Source: Paramoeba atlantica | Lineage: Eukaryota; Discosea | Assembly (NCBI GenBank): GCA_977017575.1 | Contig: CDRNVI010000071.1 | Location: 124,001 to 188,000, forward strand | Length of the DNA: 64,000 nt | Direction: 5' to 3' | Shown: positions 40,090 through 50,483 of the stretch, in pieces | Layout of the letters: each line of letters opens with the position of its first letter | Numbering within the stretch: the stretch's first letter is position 1 | Program-made: the position numbers and the translations under genes | Notes under the pieces: generated by a model | Databases searched by the model: none | What the model was told of the DNA's origin: nothing | The model's input: the letters and a program-made list of their open reading frames with translations, nothing else

Positions 40090-40875
40090 CGGTTTAATTT
40101 TGTAGCCCTTGTGAATCATAATTATGAATAATACTTACATAGAGTACATGTGTATTATACGCATGTACCACCCGTACAGTACAGGTGTGAAATCACAAGA
40201 AAGTTTAGTCGGATAGCATAACACGGTCGGTAACTTATTGATATCAGAGAATGGATTAATTTGATCGGTTTCATGCGTTTTCAAAAGTGTCTTTTCATCA
40301 CGAAAGTTTGCATATCGTAGTGCGCGCACTGATTGTGAATTTTTTAATTTATATTACACTGGTAACTAATATTTATTGAGTTTTAAATCATTGGCGAAGC
40401 TATGCAACTTTACGACATAGAAGAAGGACTCCTGAGCTCAGCTCCAAGAGCTGGCCATGTACATGTAGACCCTATGTAAGAATTATAAAAAGCGTAGCTG
40501 GAGGAAACAAATACGCGAATCTAGAGTAATTAGTAAAATTTATGAGTGGATAGCATGAGGAATGGCAAAGAAAGTAAATCCCCCCAAAAAAAACGTTAAA
40601 CAAAAGTTTACGCCAACCTTTGTTCTATTGCACTCAAAGTTTTCTACTCCATTATACAGTAAAATCTCCTTCATATTTCTTCTTCCGAATTTTTTCTACA
40701 AATGCACCCTGGTCTCACACCCCAGCCTTCTCGACGCATGAGTAAAACCGTGCTGCCGGGGAGATCACTCGGTTGTGGGAGCGGGCCCCTTAAGTGGGAA
40801 GCGACAGGGCATAGCAACTCCCTCATTTAGGGGTAAAAATGGCCCACATTTCCTAATGCAGTTCTTTGTACTGTG
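40090..40875. other. Intergenic stretch without a recognised gene
   Basis: AT-rich sequence with no identifiable gene or repeat was seen up to the small MITE at 40880. Confidence 0.4.
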
Positions 40876-40879
40876 ACTA

Positions 40880-40999
40880 CAGTGCGCCCAGATAGTAAAG
40901 TTTTTTTTTAGTAGTTACCACCGATTTTGGGTAACTACTAAAAAAAACTTTACTATTTGGGAAAACCGTTTTTTGGGACTTTACTAACTGGGCGCACTG
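40880..40999. mobile_element. 120-bp MITE with CAGTG ends and TA duplication
   Basis: The ends CAGTGCGCCCAGATAGTAAA and the complement (TTTACTAACTGGGCGCACTG) are inverted, with TA at 40878-40879 and 41000-41001. An inner hairpin pairs AAACTTTACTA with AGTAAAGTTTTTT. The CAGTG start followed by an AGTAAA motif is like the ends of the pogo-like element at 47885, a possible source of transposase. Confidence 0.9.
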
Positions 41000-41067
41000 T
41001 ATATTGTTTTTCCAAGCATCAAGAAAGGAGGTAGTCAGGGAATATTACGTAGATCTATTAATAGGAA

Positions 41068-41916
41068 CTATAAATCACACCTCAAAGAGAGTGGAAATGG
41101 ATATGGTTCCACAGAAGAAATTTTGTTCCCTTTAAGGTCAATCGAAATCAATTGTTTGGATGCAGTTCGGAGGTCAACATGCCCAGTAAACGCATTATTT
41201 CTTAGTAAGATATATCTCAATTTGGATGGAATAGAATCAAAGCTCAATTCGCCGCACAGTTTATTATTGTCGACGTCAAGCCGTACGAGAGTAGTTGGTA
41301 AGGTCTTAAGAGTCAGGCCCCCATAAAACATGTTGTTGGCCAGGTACATTTTTTCCAGCCTTGGAGGTAAGTTAGTCAAGTCAAGCTCCCCAGAAAGTAA
41401 ATTTTCTTGAAGATCTAGCATGGTTAGACCTCGAGGTAAAGAACATAGAGACACAGACCCCTCAAACCGATTCCTCGCTGCTTCAAAACCAATCAGATCT
41501 GCAGGAAGCTTATCTAAGTCGATCCCCCCCGTCATGTTATTAGCATCTATGACGAACGTTCTGAGTCGCGGAGGCAGCTCCAAAACCGGAAGTATGCCTG
41601 TAATTGAGTTCTGATTTTCCCAGCTAAAATACTTTCCCAGAATCAAAGTCTCTACGGTCACTGGAATATGGCGCCAGGATATTGTACCTTGAAGACCCAC
41701 AGCCGGCCACCTCATCTCACTCACTTGGCGACTCGCATCACACGTTATGCCATGCCATGCACACGCAGGCGTCTCCGTAGTCCATGAAGGGTCACGATTC
41801 GAAATGTTGCCGACAACACGGGCGAGATCATATTCTTGCGGAAGGGAAGGACCACGCGCGCGAGCCGGCTTTCGTGTAGGGACACTATCCGCAGTATCCA
41901 GGATTAGCCTCATCAT
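41068..41916 (-). CDS. LRR protein (LRR-4)
   Basis: The 282-residue protein starts MMRLILDTADSV, carries the family cap (SLPQEYDLARVVGNIS, then WTTETPACAWHGITCD), and has eight to nine repeats. Examples are LPPRLRTFVIDANNMTGGID and LPRGLTMLDLQENLLSGELD. It ends soon after the last repeat, without a membrane anchor. The cap resembles the plant-type LRR N-terminal domain with its paired cysteine and tryptophan. Frame and repeat spacing are intact, so this copy may work. Signal peptide: none evident. Role unknown. Confidence 0.8.
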   Translation of the reverse strand: MMRLILDTADSVPTRKPARARGPSLPQEYDLARVVGNISNRDPSWTTETPACAWHGITCDASRQVSEMRWPAVGLQGTISWRHIPVTVETLILGKYFSWENQNSITGILPVLELPPRLRTFVIDANNMTGGIDLDKLPADLIGFEAARNRFEGSVSLCSLPRGLTMLDLQENLLSGELDLTNLPPRLEKMYLANNMFYGGLTLKTLPTTLVRLDVDNNKLCGELSFDSIPSKLRYILLRNNAFTGHVDLRTASKQLISIDLKGNKISSVEPYPFPLSLRCDL

Positions 41917-42261
41917 TTAAAGTAGATACGTTCAAGATGCAACAAGGTATAGATTCCAAAATGAACAGAAGCAGTACGGAAACTGCTTATGAAGAAAGGA
42001 ATAAGGCACCCCACTTATTAAAAACAATAATGCGAAAATCGTCACTATAGAAATCGAGCAGCAAATCTCGTTCGTCCTTCGGCCTGAAACAAACACAAGG
42101 TGCGCAAGCTGCGCACAATTTTGCATCAGTTCCTAGGTCGAACTGTGTAATGTCTATGAAGTTAAAATTCAATCACTAAATAGAGGGGGGCGAGGTACAA
42201 AATAGTATAAACACAAAACAGTGTAAGTAGTGAATAAGGGGGACGGCATAATTACAAAATT

Positions 42262-42340
42262 TTTAGTCTCTTCGTTAAACACGGTGGTTGTTTTCAACTT
42301 AGAAGGCACCACTGATGCGCGCTTCTCGTTGAGCGCATGT
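42262..42340 (+). repeat. Half of an R1 foldback
   Basis: TAGTCTCTTCGTTAAACACG and the following ~60 bases match the left arm and loop of the R1 foldback with several changes. The right arm is missing. Confidence 0.65.
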
Positions 42341-42406
42341 GAAACGTACATGGGTGGGCGCCTTCAGAGTAAAATACACTTCAGAGTAAAATACGGCAAA
42401 CCATAA

Positions 42407-43258
42407 TCATGTTTCTCGTACGCTTATTAGGGTATGCAAGGTTTTAAAAGCTGCCTCGTTCGTAGTATAAGTGTAGGAAAATAGACCCCTCCACTCCTTG
42501 ATATGCATCTGTTTTGGTAAAGCTGAGGGACGGTACATGCCCTTTAAATTCGTATTGTCTGAAAGATCCAAAAAGGACAAATTCGAGGGGAGGTTCTCCA
42601 GGTTAACGTCACCAACAAATCTATTTTTTGAGAGATCTAGGCGGACCATTGAATATGGTAGCTCTGCTAGATTTAGAAACCCAGAAAAGTAATTGGATCT
42701 CAAGGATAATACCGTCAGAGCAGGTGGCAAGCTCAAAAGGTGAAGATAACCATCAAACTTGTTTCCAGAGAGCTCAATAACATTAACGCTGCGCGGAAAG
42801 TCTGTCGGACACGGATTTCCCGTAAAAAAATTAGAAAATACTTCAAAATTTAATATCAGCGGTGGCAAGTCTGTCGTCGAGACAGATCCGGAAAGTTGGT
42901 TGTTACCCAATTCTAAATATTTGAGCGTTCTTGGTAAGTATTGCCAGCGCAACGCACCTCGAAGTCGCATGCTACTCCAAAGCAATTCTTTTACGTTGAT
43001 GTCAACCGATTCGTGGTAGTCAATAAAAAATGAAGACGATGATTTGCCAGTCCTCGATTTAGGCCTCCCTCGCATGAAGCGTTCCCCTATTTTGACGCCA
43101 TTCCATTGACAGGCCGGCGCGTTGATATTCCATGTACTGTCTGGGTTCTCTATGTCCTTTATTAGCTCTGTAAGTTCGTACTCTTGTGGAAGAGAAGCCC
43201 CCACTTTTCCTAGGCGAGTAGAAGTATTATCGGCATCCGCTGCGCATATTCTCAGCAT
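42407..43258 (-). CDS. LRR protein (LRR-5)
   Basis: The frame opens at 43375, but the ATG at 43258 (MLRICAADADNTS) matches the start position in LRR-4 and is preferred (283 residues). The cap reads SLPQEYELTELIKDIENP and APACQWNGVK, with a basic insertion (RGRPKSRTGKSSS) after it instead of the second cysteine. Eight repeats follow, such as LPPALTVLSLRSNYFSGFLN and LPYSMVRLDLSKNRFVGDVN. There is no membrane segment. LRR-4 and LRR-5 are neighbours, 490 bases apart, and likely arose by tandem duplication. Confidence 0.8.
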   Translation of the reverse strand: MLRICAADADNTSTRLGKVGASLPQEYELTELIKDIENPDSTWNINAPACQWNGVKIGERFMRGRPKSRTGKSSSSFFIDYHESVDINVKELLWSSMRLRGALRWQYLPRTLKYLELGNNQLSGSVSTTDLPPLILNFEVFSNFFTGNPCPTDFPRSVNVIELSGNKFDGYLHLLSLPPALTVLSLRSNYFSGFLNLAELPYSMVRLDLSKNRFVGDVNLENLPSNLSFLDLSDNTNLKGMYRPSALPKQMHIKEWRGLFSYTYTTNEAAFKTLHTLISVRET

Positions 43259-43697
43259 CGATGATAAAGTAAACAAGGAGAAATATGAGTCAAATCGATA
43301 GAAGTGACATATTATGATACACACCGAAAAAATATCTAAAACGGGCTCCCACTTTTGTAGTCCCTCAAATCTCAATGTGTGTGAACCGTCGTAAATATCT
43401 AAGTTCTACCTTACTTCGAGTTTACTTTTGTGTAACTGTCTGTTCATAAAAAACTGTACATACAAACTTTATAAAATCCTTTAAACAGGAAATGCCACCA
43501 ACTTTGTTTATCTAAATAAATTCAATGACAGCTGGGTTATAACACAGCTGATGATACGTTGATCGCGACATTGCAACTCTTTAAAATTGAGGCTACCTTG
43601 TTGTATTGACATTCTACAATGTAAATACACACCCGTATGCCTTTGCCTACTTTTCTTTTTGACTAAACGTCTTCACATTCACTTTTTTTCAGCCTTC

Positions 43698-44249
43698 TCA
43701 TCGCACGAGACGACGAATCAGTGTCATATCCTTCGGCATGACGGTGACCCGTTTCCCGTGCAGCGCAGCCAGGTTCGAGTTCTCAAGAAAGTTCAGCATG
43801 CTCGCTTCGACCCCTTCCTGCAGGGCCATTACGGCCTCCCGTCGCATACGGTTGCCTGCCTTTGCCCAGCTCTCGGGTAAGTTCTGGCTCAGGATCTTCA
43901 CAAATCGAGCCCGGGGGATAAGCAGCTCGGTTCCTTTTTGAAGTTTCTTAATGGTACGCAACACGACGGTGCCAGGGCGGAAGCGACGTACCTTTGGGCG
44001 CACGACCGAGGAGAGCTCTGCGGCTGCAGAAGGCTTTACGGGTTTCTGCTTCTTCAAGGGCCGCGCATTGGTGGGCGTTGTCTTCTTTGCAGAGTTTCTT
44101 TTCTTCGCGACCGGTCGTGAAGCGGGGGAGAGGGAGGGGGTGCGGTGGGGGTAGGGGTTCGCCATTGGCTTTGGTGGACCTTTGTGAGTGGCTTTCGTCG
44201 AGATACCTTGTCGAGGAACCCGTCGGGTGCTTGCTTTGGTACGTGCCAT
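43698..44249 (-). CDS. Divergent histone H3 variant with long N-terminal tail
   Basis: From the ATG at 44249 the 183-residue protein begins MARTKAST, like canonical H3. It has a ~90-residue basic, proline-rich tail, then a histone fold: RFRPGTVVLRTIKKLQKGTE, LLIPRARFVKIL, EAVMALQEGVEASMLNFLE and KRVTVMPKDMTLIRRLVR. Between the F of helix 1 and AVMALQE there are 22 residues (20 in canonical H3), so loop 1 is two residues longer, as in centromeric H3. The terminal GERA is absent. It could be a replacement variant (compare trypanosome H3V), a cenH3-like protein or simply a diverged H3. It is expected in nuclear chromatin. The frame opens earlier, at 44468, but the MARTK start is decisive. Confidence 0.85.
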   Translation of the reverse strand: MARTKASTRRVPRQGISTKATHKGPPKPMANPYPHRTPSLSPASRPVAKKRNSAKKTTPTNARPLKKQKPVKPSAAAELSSVVRPKVRRFRPGTVVLRTIKKLQKGTELLIPRARFVKILSQNLPESWAKAGNRMRREAVMALQEGVEASMLNFLENSNLAALHGKRVTVMPKDMTLIRRLVR

Positions 44250-44676
44250 GAGGAGGGTAAGTTTAGGAGATAGTAAATAGAGAATTAATAAAAAGTAATG
44301 ACATAAGGACAAAAGAAAAAAATATAGACGAATCGTGTATAAAGAATGCAAGAAAAGCCTTCGTACCCTACAGCGTCCCTTGTAACTCAAGTTACTAATT
44401 CGGGGCTTGAATTCTAAGAAACCCCGTTGTAATATTTTCTGGTAGAAAATTTCTGACAATGGTCGCAAGAATTTGCTCTTCCCCAGGTCGGCAGCCTAAA
44501 AAAAGCAAAGCCACGAAAAAAGTATAGTAAAGTGCAATTGTTGTATATTCACAGTTAACTGACGGCATACAACAGATTTCATTAACAGTAATTGTCCTTC
44601 AAGTAGGATGTCAGAAGGTCTAAAGGCTCAGATGTAGTGCAAAAAAGAAGAGAACAAAGAAGGAACAGTACTCTTC

Positions 44677-46014
44677 TTACCATTTTAAAATCACTTTACC
44701 AAAATTACGGTTCAGCTCAAGGCGCTCGTGTGCCTTCTTCAGTTGTTGTGTTGCGTATTCGTCAGCAGACATGTTCTTCGGCCTGTCACATTCCTTCGCG
44801 GACAATGGAATCACAGAATCAATAATAGGGTAAAGTGAGTGTTCATCTGGAACAGTGTTCTCATTAAAAATAAGATTTTGAAACAGGCGAAAGCGATTGG
44901 CTGCAAAGCTCACAAACTCGGACACCATCCTTTGTTTGTACTCGACACTCTGTGAACGCAGTGTAGAGAACAGTACCCGGGCTCTTTTTTGTATCAAGGG
45001 CAAACAGCTGATGTTCTCCAACCGATGACCGCCAAGAAACGATAGAACAATATACACCCCGTCGGAGTTTAACGCCGCCATACCTGCTTTAAAGTACCGT
45101 GTCCCAAACACAGGGTCCAGAATACAATCCACCTGGGGCCAGGGTGTCTCACCCCCTCCCTTGCCCTCCGAACCCCCACCTCCCCCCGAAAGCGGCGTCT
45201 CCCCCCGTATCTGCGGGAACACCTCCTCTGCACCTACTTGTTTACACAACGCCGCCTTCCCGGGGCTACATGTGACATAGGGCAGCGCCCCGACGGCACG
45301 ACACAGCCGTATGGCCGCGGTGCCCACCCCACTCCCCCCGGCGTGGATCAGCACACGCTGTCCGTGCCGAATCCCCCCATCGGGGTGGGAGAACAACAAA
45401 CACTGGAACGCCGTGAGGTAAGCCTCCGGGAGGGCAGCCGCGGCAAGCACCACCTCCCTCTCCTCCCCCCCTTCCTTCTCCCTTGCGGTTTGCCTTTCGT
45501 CTCGCCCCCCTGGCCTCTCCTTTGAACTTTGTCTTGTGGGCCCGTGTGACCCAAACAACAGGGCCAGCGGGATCACCTGGGACAGTGGGGCCCGCACGTA
45601 GGTGGCGTAGCCCCCGCCCTCGAGCAGTGCCATCACGGGGGCCCCGGGGTAGAGCCCCGGGGGGAGCGCGGCCCCCCCGGAGTCGTGGAGATACCCCGCG
45701 ACCTCGAGCCCCAGCCCCGAGGGGGCCCCGGGGGGAGGGGGGTAGCGCCCCTGCCGCTGTAGGATGTCGGCGCGGTTGACACCGCTGGACACGACACGGA
45801 GGGTGACCTCGTGGGGGATGGGGGGGGAGGGGGGAGGAAGGGGGAAGGGGTGGAGTTGGAGGACGGAACGGCCCCCCGCTCCGGTGCATACAAAGGCTCG
45901 CAAAGAGAGAGGGGGGGGGAAGGTAGGATAGAAAAAGAAAAGAAGAAAGGGGGGGCAATGGAAGGGTTTCAGGGGTTGGCACTCGCACACTGATAATGCA
46001 TAAAACTCGCACAC
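44677..46014 (-). CDS. NADPH:quinone oxidoreductase, PIG3-type MDR family
   Basis: The zinc-free medium-chain reductase pattern is clear: RAFVCTGAGGRSVLQL, SGVNRADILQRQGRYPPPPG, LGLEVAGYL, and the nucleotide-binding HAGGSGVGTAAIRL. The C-terminus ends normally (NRNFGKVILKW). Members reduce quinones with NADPH in the cytosol. Two low-complexity insertions (near residues 165-190 and 250-270) are charged or glycine-rich. The expected first codon (family starts MRAVVCTG) reads TTG here, with only CT-rich sequence before it. The only in-frame ATG, at 46014, lies in a minisatellite and adds a hydrophobic, unlikely extension. The start is therefore uncertain. Confidence 0.75.
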   Translation of the reverse strand: MCEFYALSVCECQPLKPFHCPPFLLFFFYPTFPPPLSLRAFVCTGAGGRSVLQLHPFPLPPPSPPIPHEVTLRVVSSGVNRADILQRQGRYPPPPGAPSGLGLEVAGYLHDSGGAALPPGLYPGAPVMALLEGGGYATYVRAPLSQVIPLALLFGSHGPTRQSSKERPGGRDERQTAREKEGGEEREVVLAAAALPEAYLTAFQCLLFSHPDGGIRHGQRVLIHAGGSGVGTAAIRLCRAVGALPYVTCSPGKAALCKQVGAEEVFPQIRGETPLSGGGGGSEGKGGGETPWPQVDCILDPVFGTRYFKAGMAALNSDGVYIVLSFLGGHRLENISCLPLIQKRARVLFSTLRSQSVEYKQRMVSEFVSFAANRFRLFQNLIFNENTVPDEHSLYPIIDSVIPLSAKECDRPKNMSADEYATQQLKKAHERLELNRNFGKVILKW

Positions 46015-46025
46015 TGATAATGCAT

Positions 46026-46026
<1 letters not shown>
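45970..46026. repeat. Minisatellite of the TGCATTATCAGTGTGCGAG type
   Basis: About two units of TGCATTATCAGTGTGCGAG (reverse orientation) overlap the beginning of the oxidoreductase reading frame. The same unit is expanded at 53660-53838 and 54528-54608. Confidence 0.8.
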
Positions 46027-47116
<1,090 letters not shown>

Positions 47117-47307
47117 TGTGAGGGTTGGTAGTCCTAATCTGGGCTTACCCAGAGAGGGTCCACCAACCCGTCATTATCACGGCGCAGTAGACGCGCCATG
47201 GCAGGCCTGGCACCATGAAGGCCAGACAAAAAAAAATGACTTGACGCCTCCGGGCTTGAAACCCGGCCTGCACAAAATCCGAAAACTGTTTCGGCAGAAT
47301 TCAGGCA

Positions 47308-47882
47308 GATTTGATGGAGCGTGGAGCCGCTATTTGATACAGCGTGGAGCTGCTCGCATGGAGTGTGGAGCCGCTGCGTTGTCAGCGTGGAGTCATTCAT
47401 GCAAATTTGATCGAGTGTGGAGCCGCTGTTTGATACAGTGTGGAGCCGCTCGCATGGAGCGTAGAGCCGCTGCGTTGTCAGCGTGGAGCCATTCATTCAA
47501 ATTTGATCGAGTGTGGAGCCGCTGTTTGATACAGTGTGGAGCCGCTCGCATGGAGTGTGGAGCCGCTGCGTTGTCAGCGTGGAGCCATTCATGCAAATTT
47601 AATCGAGTGTGGAGCCGCCGTTTGATATAGCGTGGAGCCGCTCGCATGGAGTGTGGAGCCGCTGTTTTATCAGCGTGGAGCCACTCATGCTAACTTGATG
47701 GAGCGTGGAGCCGCTGTTTGATACAGCGTGGAGCTGCTCGCATGGAGTGTGGAGCCGCTGCGTTGTCAGCGTGGAGCCATTCATGCTAACTTGATGGAGC
47801 GTGGAGCCGCTGTTTGATATAGCGTGGAGCCGCTCGCATGGAGTGTGGAGCCGCTGCGTTGTCAGCGTGGAGCCACTCATGC
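47308..47882. repeat. 96-bp satellite array, six units
   Basis: Units starting TTGATGGAGCGTGGAGCCGC occur at 47311, 47407, 47503, 47599, 47695 and 47791, a period of exactly 96. Each unit contains GTGGAGCCGCT-like subrepeats. The array is cut at 47883 by the pogo-like element and continues at 50258. Since 96 is a multiple of three, repetitive frames stay open on both strands; I do not regard them as genes. Confidence 0.9.
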
Positions 47883-47884
47883 TA

Positions 47885-50255
47885 CAGTGTACACAATTAT
47901 TAGTGTAAGAATAATTCGTAAAACAAAAATTAGTAAATTTTTAATTAGTAAAACATTTTGCAAAATTCAGGTTTTACACCTTACATTTTTTTTTATTTTT
48001 TTCGAAATTCTATTTTTTTTTACGAAAAGTTTTCAGATTACTATGTCGCTCGACATCGGAGAAATGATATTTCTCAGCAATCTGATAAGTGCTTCGTCTA
48101 GCAACACGCCCTCCGGAACTTCCCTAACAGATGAGCAAAAGAATTGGTTATTCGAACACACTCGTGGTGTTTTTCGGGGCGAAGATGTTCGACGAAAGTT
48201 TGAGCTGAAATTTCATCGAGGTCTCAGTTCAGCCGCTATGACCAAGTACAAGCGCATTGCGCGTTTGGATGACGTTGGTTCTCGTGGTCGAAAGAGTCTT
48301 CTCACGGAAGACGAAGAAGCTCAGTTGTTAAAAGCCTTTTTGCTGATTCGACGAACTGGCGTTGCTGTCGACGCAGCTCGCGTAGCCAAAATTGCGAAAG
48401 GTATCAGAGAACAGCGACAGACGGGATCCACAGTGCTGAACGGTGGCACGTTGAAATTTTCGATTTCTTGGGCAAATTCTTGGATGCACCGCAATGGCAT
48501 TAAGGTGCGACGGGCAACTACAACTCGAACTGTGACACCTATTGAAGTTGCACAGGCAGCTAATGTATTTTTTTCTCATTTACGTGGCCTAAAATCTTTC
48601 GATGTTCGAAAAGAGCTTGTGTTTAACGCGGACGAGTTTTTCGTTGGTCTTTCTCCAGAAGGCTCAAACATGAAGTGGACTTGGGAGCGAATTGACGTCG
48701 GAGAAAGTAGAAGTGTTGAAATCCAGAATCGCAAAGGGGGTTTCACTTGTACGATGCTAACGAATGCTGCTGGTGATTTGAATCTTCTACAATTCATTTT
48801 TCAGGGTACTTCCCGCATGTTTGTCGACGTTGAACACAATGATCGAATTCTACAGTGCGCTCGGACCGGATCTCACTTTCAAGATTCAAGCACTTGGGCC
48901 GAATTTCTCGAAAGATTTCTTGATATTGTTGATGTGGAGAGGAGCAAACTTTCAGACGTTAACACTCCGGCTCTCCATATCATAGATGGTGCAACACAAC
49001 ACAAAGACTCTGCCACGGCGCTTTCCTCCAAAAACTGCAAGTGTGTAGAAATTCCGCCTAAAATGACTCACGTTTTTCAGCCGGCGGATCAGTTTGTGAT
49101 ATCTGGGTTGAAAGTCAAGGCTCGAGCACTTTTCAATGATTATGTTGCTCGCATTTTTGCCCGTCAAAATGCCGAAGATGCCGTCCATGAAATGGTTATG
49201 TCTTCCGCTTCACATCTCCGAACGCAAAAAGTCACGCTAATTACCAAAGCTATGCGAGAAATTACTCGTGCTCAAGTCATTGCTTCTTGGAAAGTTGCGG
49301 GTATAACTGCCGCTCTTTTTGATGAAACTGAGATGTGTACTCCGACACGAGCCGACGCGTACGCATCCTTGCTCACCGAAAGCGAACGTGAAACAGTCAG
49401 CAGACATGGAGATGAGCTACAAGAAATGCACGTAAATGTTAACGTTGATGAAATCGAACCCCCAGAAGACCAAGATATTCGACAGGAAAATATTCAACAT
49501 ATTGTCTCTCTTCAACGCAAGAAACGAGGTTGTCCTCCCAACCCCAGTCTTTCAGAACGGCTTGAATCAAATAGAATTGAGAAGGAAAAAAAGAATCAAG
49601 CTCGTGAGGAAGGATACAAACTGAAAGAACAGACAAAAGGCATGAGTCGAGCTCAGAAGAAGTTATTCATTTCTCAAAAGAAGTGTGCAAAACTAGATCT
49701 ATGGGGTTTCGGGAAGACTTCTTCTGAAATTGAGACATCCGCCAGTGCCGAAAATACATTTTTCTCTGCAGCTACGTCTATATGCACGCCTATTCGTTCA
49801 ACTCCTCGAAAGGTCCAGTCAGATAAATACAAATGCATGCACAATAATCACATTGACTATAGCAGCGATTATGAAGACAGTTCGGAATTTGAAGGGGAAA
49901 GTGAAACGGAAAGCGAGCAAGATTTCTGTGAGCAATATTTCTATGAGCAAGATTTTTATTAATATTATTTTTTCTGGGTGTTTTTTACTCTGTGCTACAG
50001 ACACATATTACTTTCCACGCTTCTGATTTTTTTCTGAATCTCTGACTTTCTTGTTCGTTGTATTCCTATTTTTAAAAGACTTTCTCGCTCCTCGAACGCG
50101 AAACATCGCTCTCTTGTATTTAAGACATTTTATCAAGTTGGCAAATTTTTTGGGGGCAGCGCAAAAATTAGTAAAGCAAAAATTTGTGAATTTTTAATTA
50201 GTAAAACGTTTTTATTATTTTACAATAAAAGTTTTACTAATTTTTGCGAGCACTG
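47885..50255 (+). mobile_element. Pogo/Tigger-like DNA transposon, intact-looking
   Basis: The left end CAGTGTACACAATTATTAGT and the right end (complement CAGTGCTCGCAAAAATTAGT) are inverted repeats. The TA target is duplicated at 47883-47884 and 50256-50257. Removing the element rejoins the 96-bp satellite unit precisely (CATGC-TA-ACTTGATGG). Inside is one uninterrupted transposase gene. CAAAAATTAGTAAA-like motifs repeat within both ends. Structure suggests a recent, possibly active, insertion. Confidence 0.9.
48043..49962 (+). CDS. Pogo-like DDE_1 transposase
   Basis: The 639-residue protein has N-terminal helix-turn-helix regions (residues ~25-95, with SLTDEQKNWLFEHTRG, and a CENPB-type region to ~165). 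The DDE_1 core shows VFNADEFFVGL, HIIDGATQHKDS and PPKMTHVFQPADQF, giving the catalytic D, D and D. The C-terminus has a basic stretch (RIEKEKKNQAREEGYKLK) and an acidic tail (SSDYEDSSEFEGESETESE). No stop or frameshift is present. The start ATG at 48043 follows a T-rich stretch; the frame opens earlier, at 47824, but that part belongs to the satellite. The family includes CENP-B and Tigger. Confidence 0.85.
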   Translation: MSLDIGEMIFLSNLISASSSNTPSGTSLTDEQKNWLFEHTRGVFRGEDVRRKFELKFHRGLSSAAMTKYKRIARLDDVGSRGRKSLLTEDEEAQLLKAFLLIRRTGVAVDAARVAKIAKGIREQRQTGSTVLNGGTLKFSISWANSWMHRNGIKVRRATTTRTVTPIEVAQAANVFFSHLRGLKSFDVRKELVFNADEFFVGLSPEGSNMKWTWERIDVGESRSVEIQNRKGGFTCTMLTNAAGDLNLLQFIFQGTSRMFVDVEHNDRILQCARTGSHFQDSSTWAEFLERFLDIVDVERSKLSDVNTPALHIIDGATQHKDSATALSSKNCKCVEIPPKMTHVFQPADQFVISGLKVKARALFNDYVARIFARQNAEDAVHEMVMSSASHLRTQKVTLITKAMREITRAQVIASWKVAGITAALFDETEMCTPTRADAYASLLTESERETVSRHGDELQEMHVNVNVDEIEPPEDQDIRQENIQHIVSLQRKKRGCPPNPSLSERLESNRIEKEKKNQAREEGYKLKEQTKGMSRAQKKLFISQKKCAKLDLWGFGKTSSEIETSASAENTFFSAATSICTPIRSTPRKVQSDKYKCMHNNHIDYSSDYEDSSEFEGESETESEQDFCEQYFYEQDFY

Positions 50256-50257
50256 TA

Positions 50258-50335
50258 ACTTGATGGAGCGTGGAGCCGCTGTTTGATATAGCGTGGAGCC
50301 ACTCATGTTAATTTGATGGAGCGTGGAGCCGCTGT
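50258..50335. repeat. 96-bp satellite, continuation after the pogo-like insertion
   Basis: The sequence resumes ACTTGATGGAGCGTGGAGCC and decays after less than one unit, ending GCGTGGAGCCGCTGTAC. Confidence 0.85.
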
Positions 50336-50483
50336 ACCTCTGAAACTTTATACTGTAGCCAAGTTCTCGTGTAGGCTTCCGTGTAGATTTCATGTACATT
50401 AGTAGTACAGAAGCGTTATGGCTACAATGAATTGGGATTGGCATACGGTTGGAAATAATTATTTTCAGTTGCCTTCTACGCGA

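Noticed and set aside
47118-47880. 32-residue repeat proteins on both strands
   Set aside because: The 96-bp satellite unit is a multiple of three, so frames stay open on both strands. There is no start context or independent coding sign.
47308-47882. CRISPR-like array
   Set aside because: Units are contiguous 96-bp tandem repeats without unique spacers, in a eukaryotic context.
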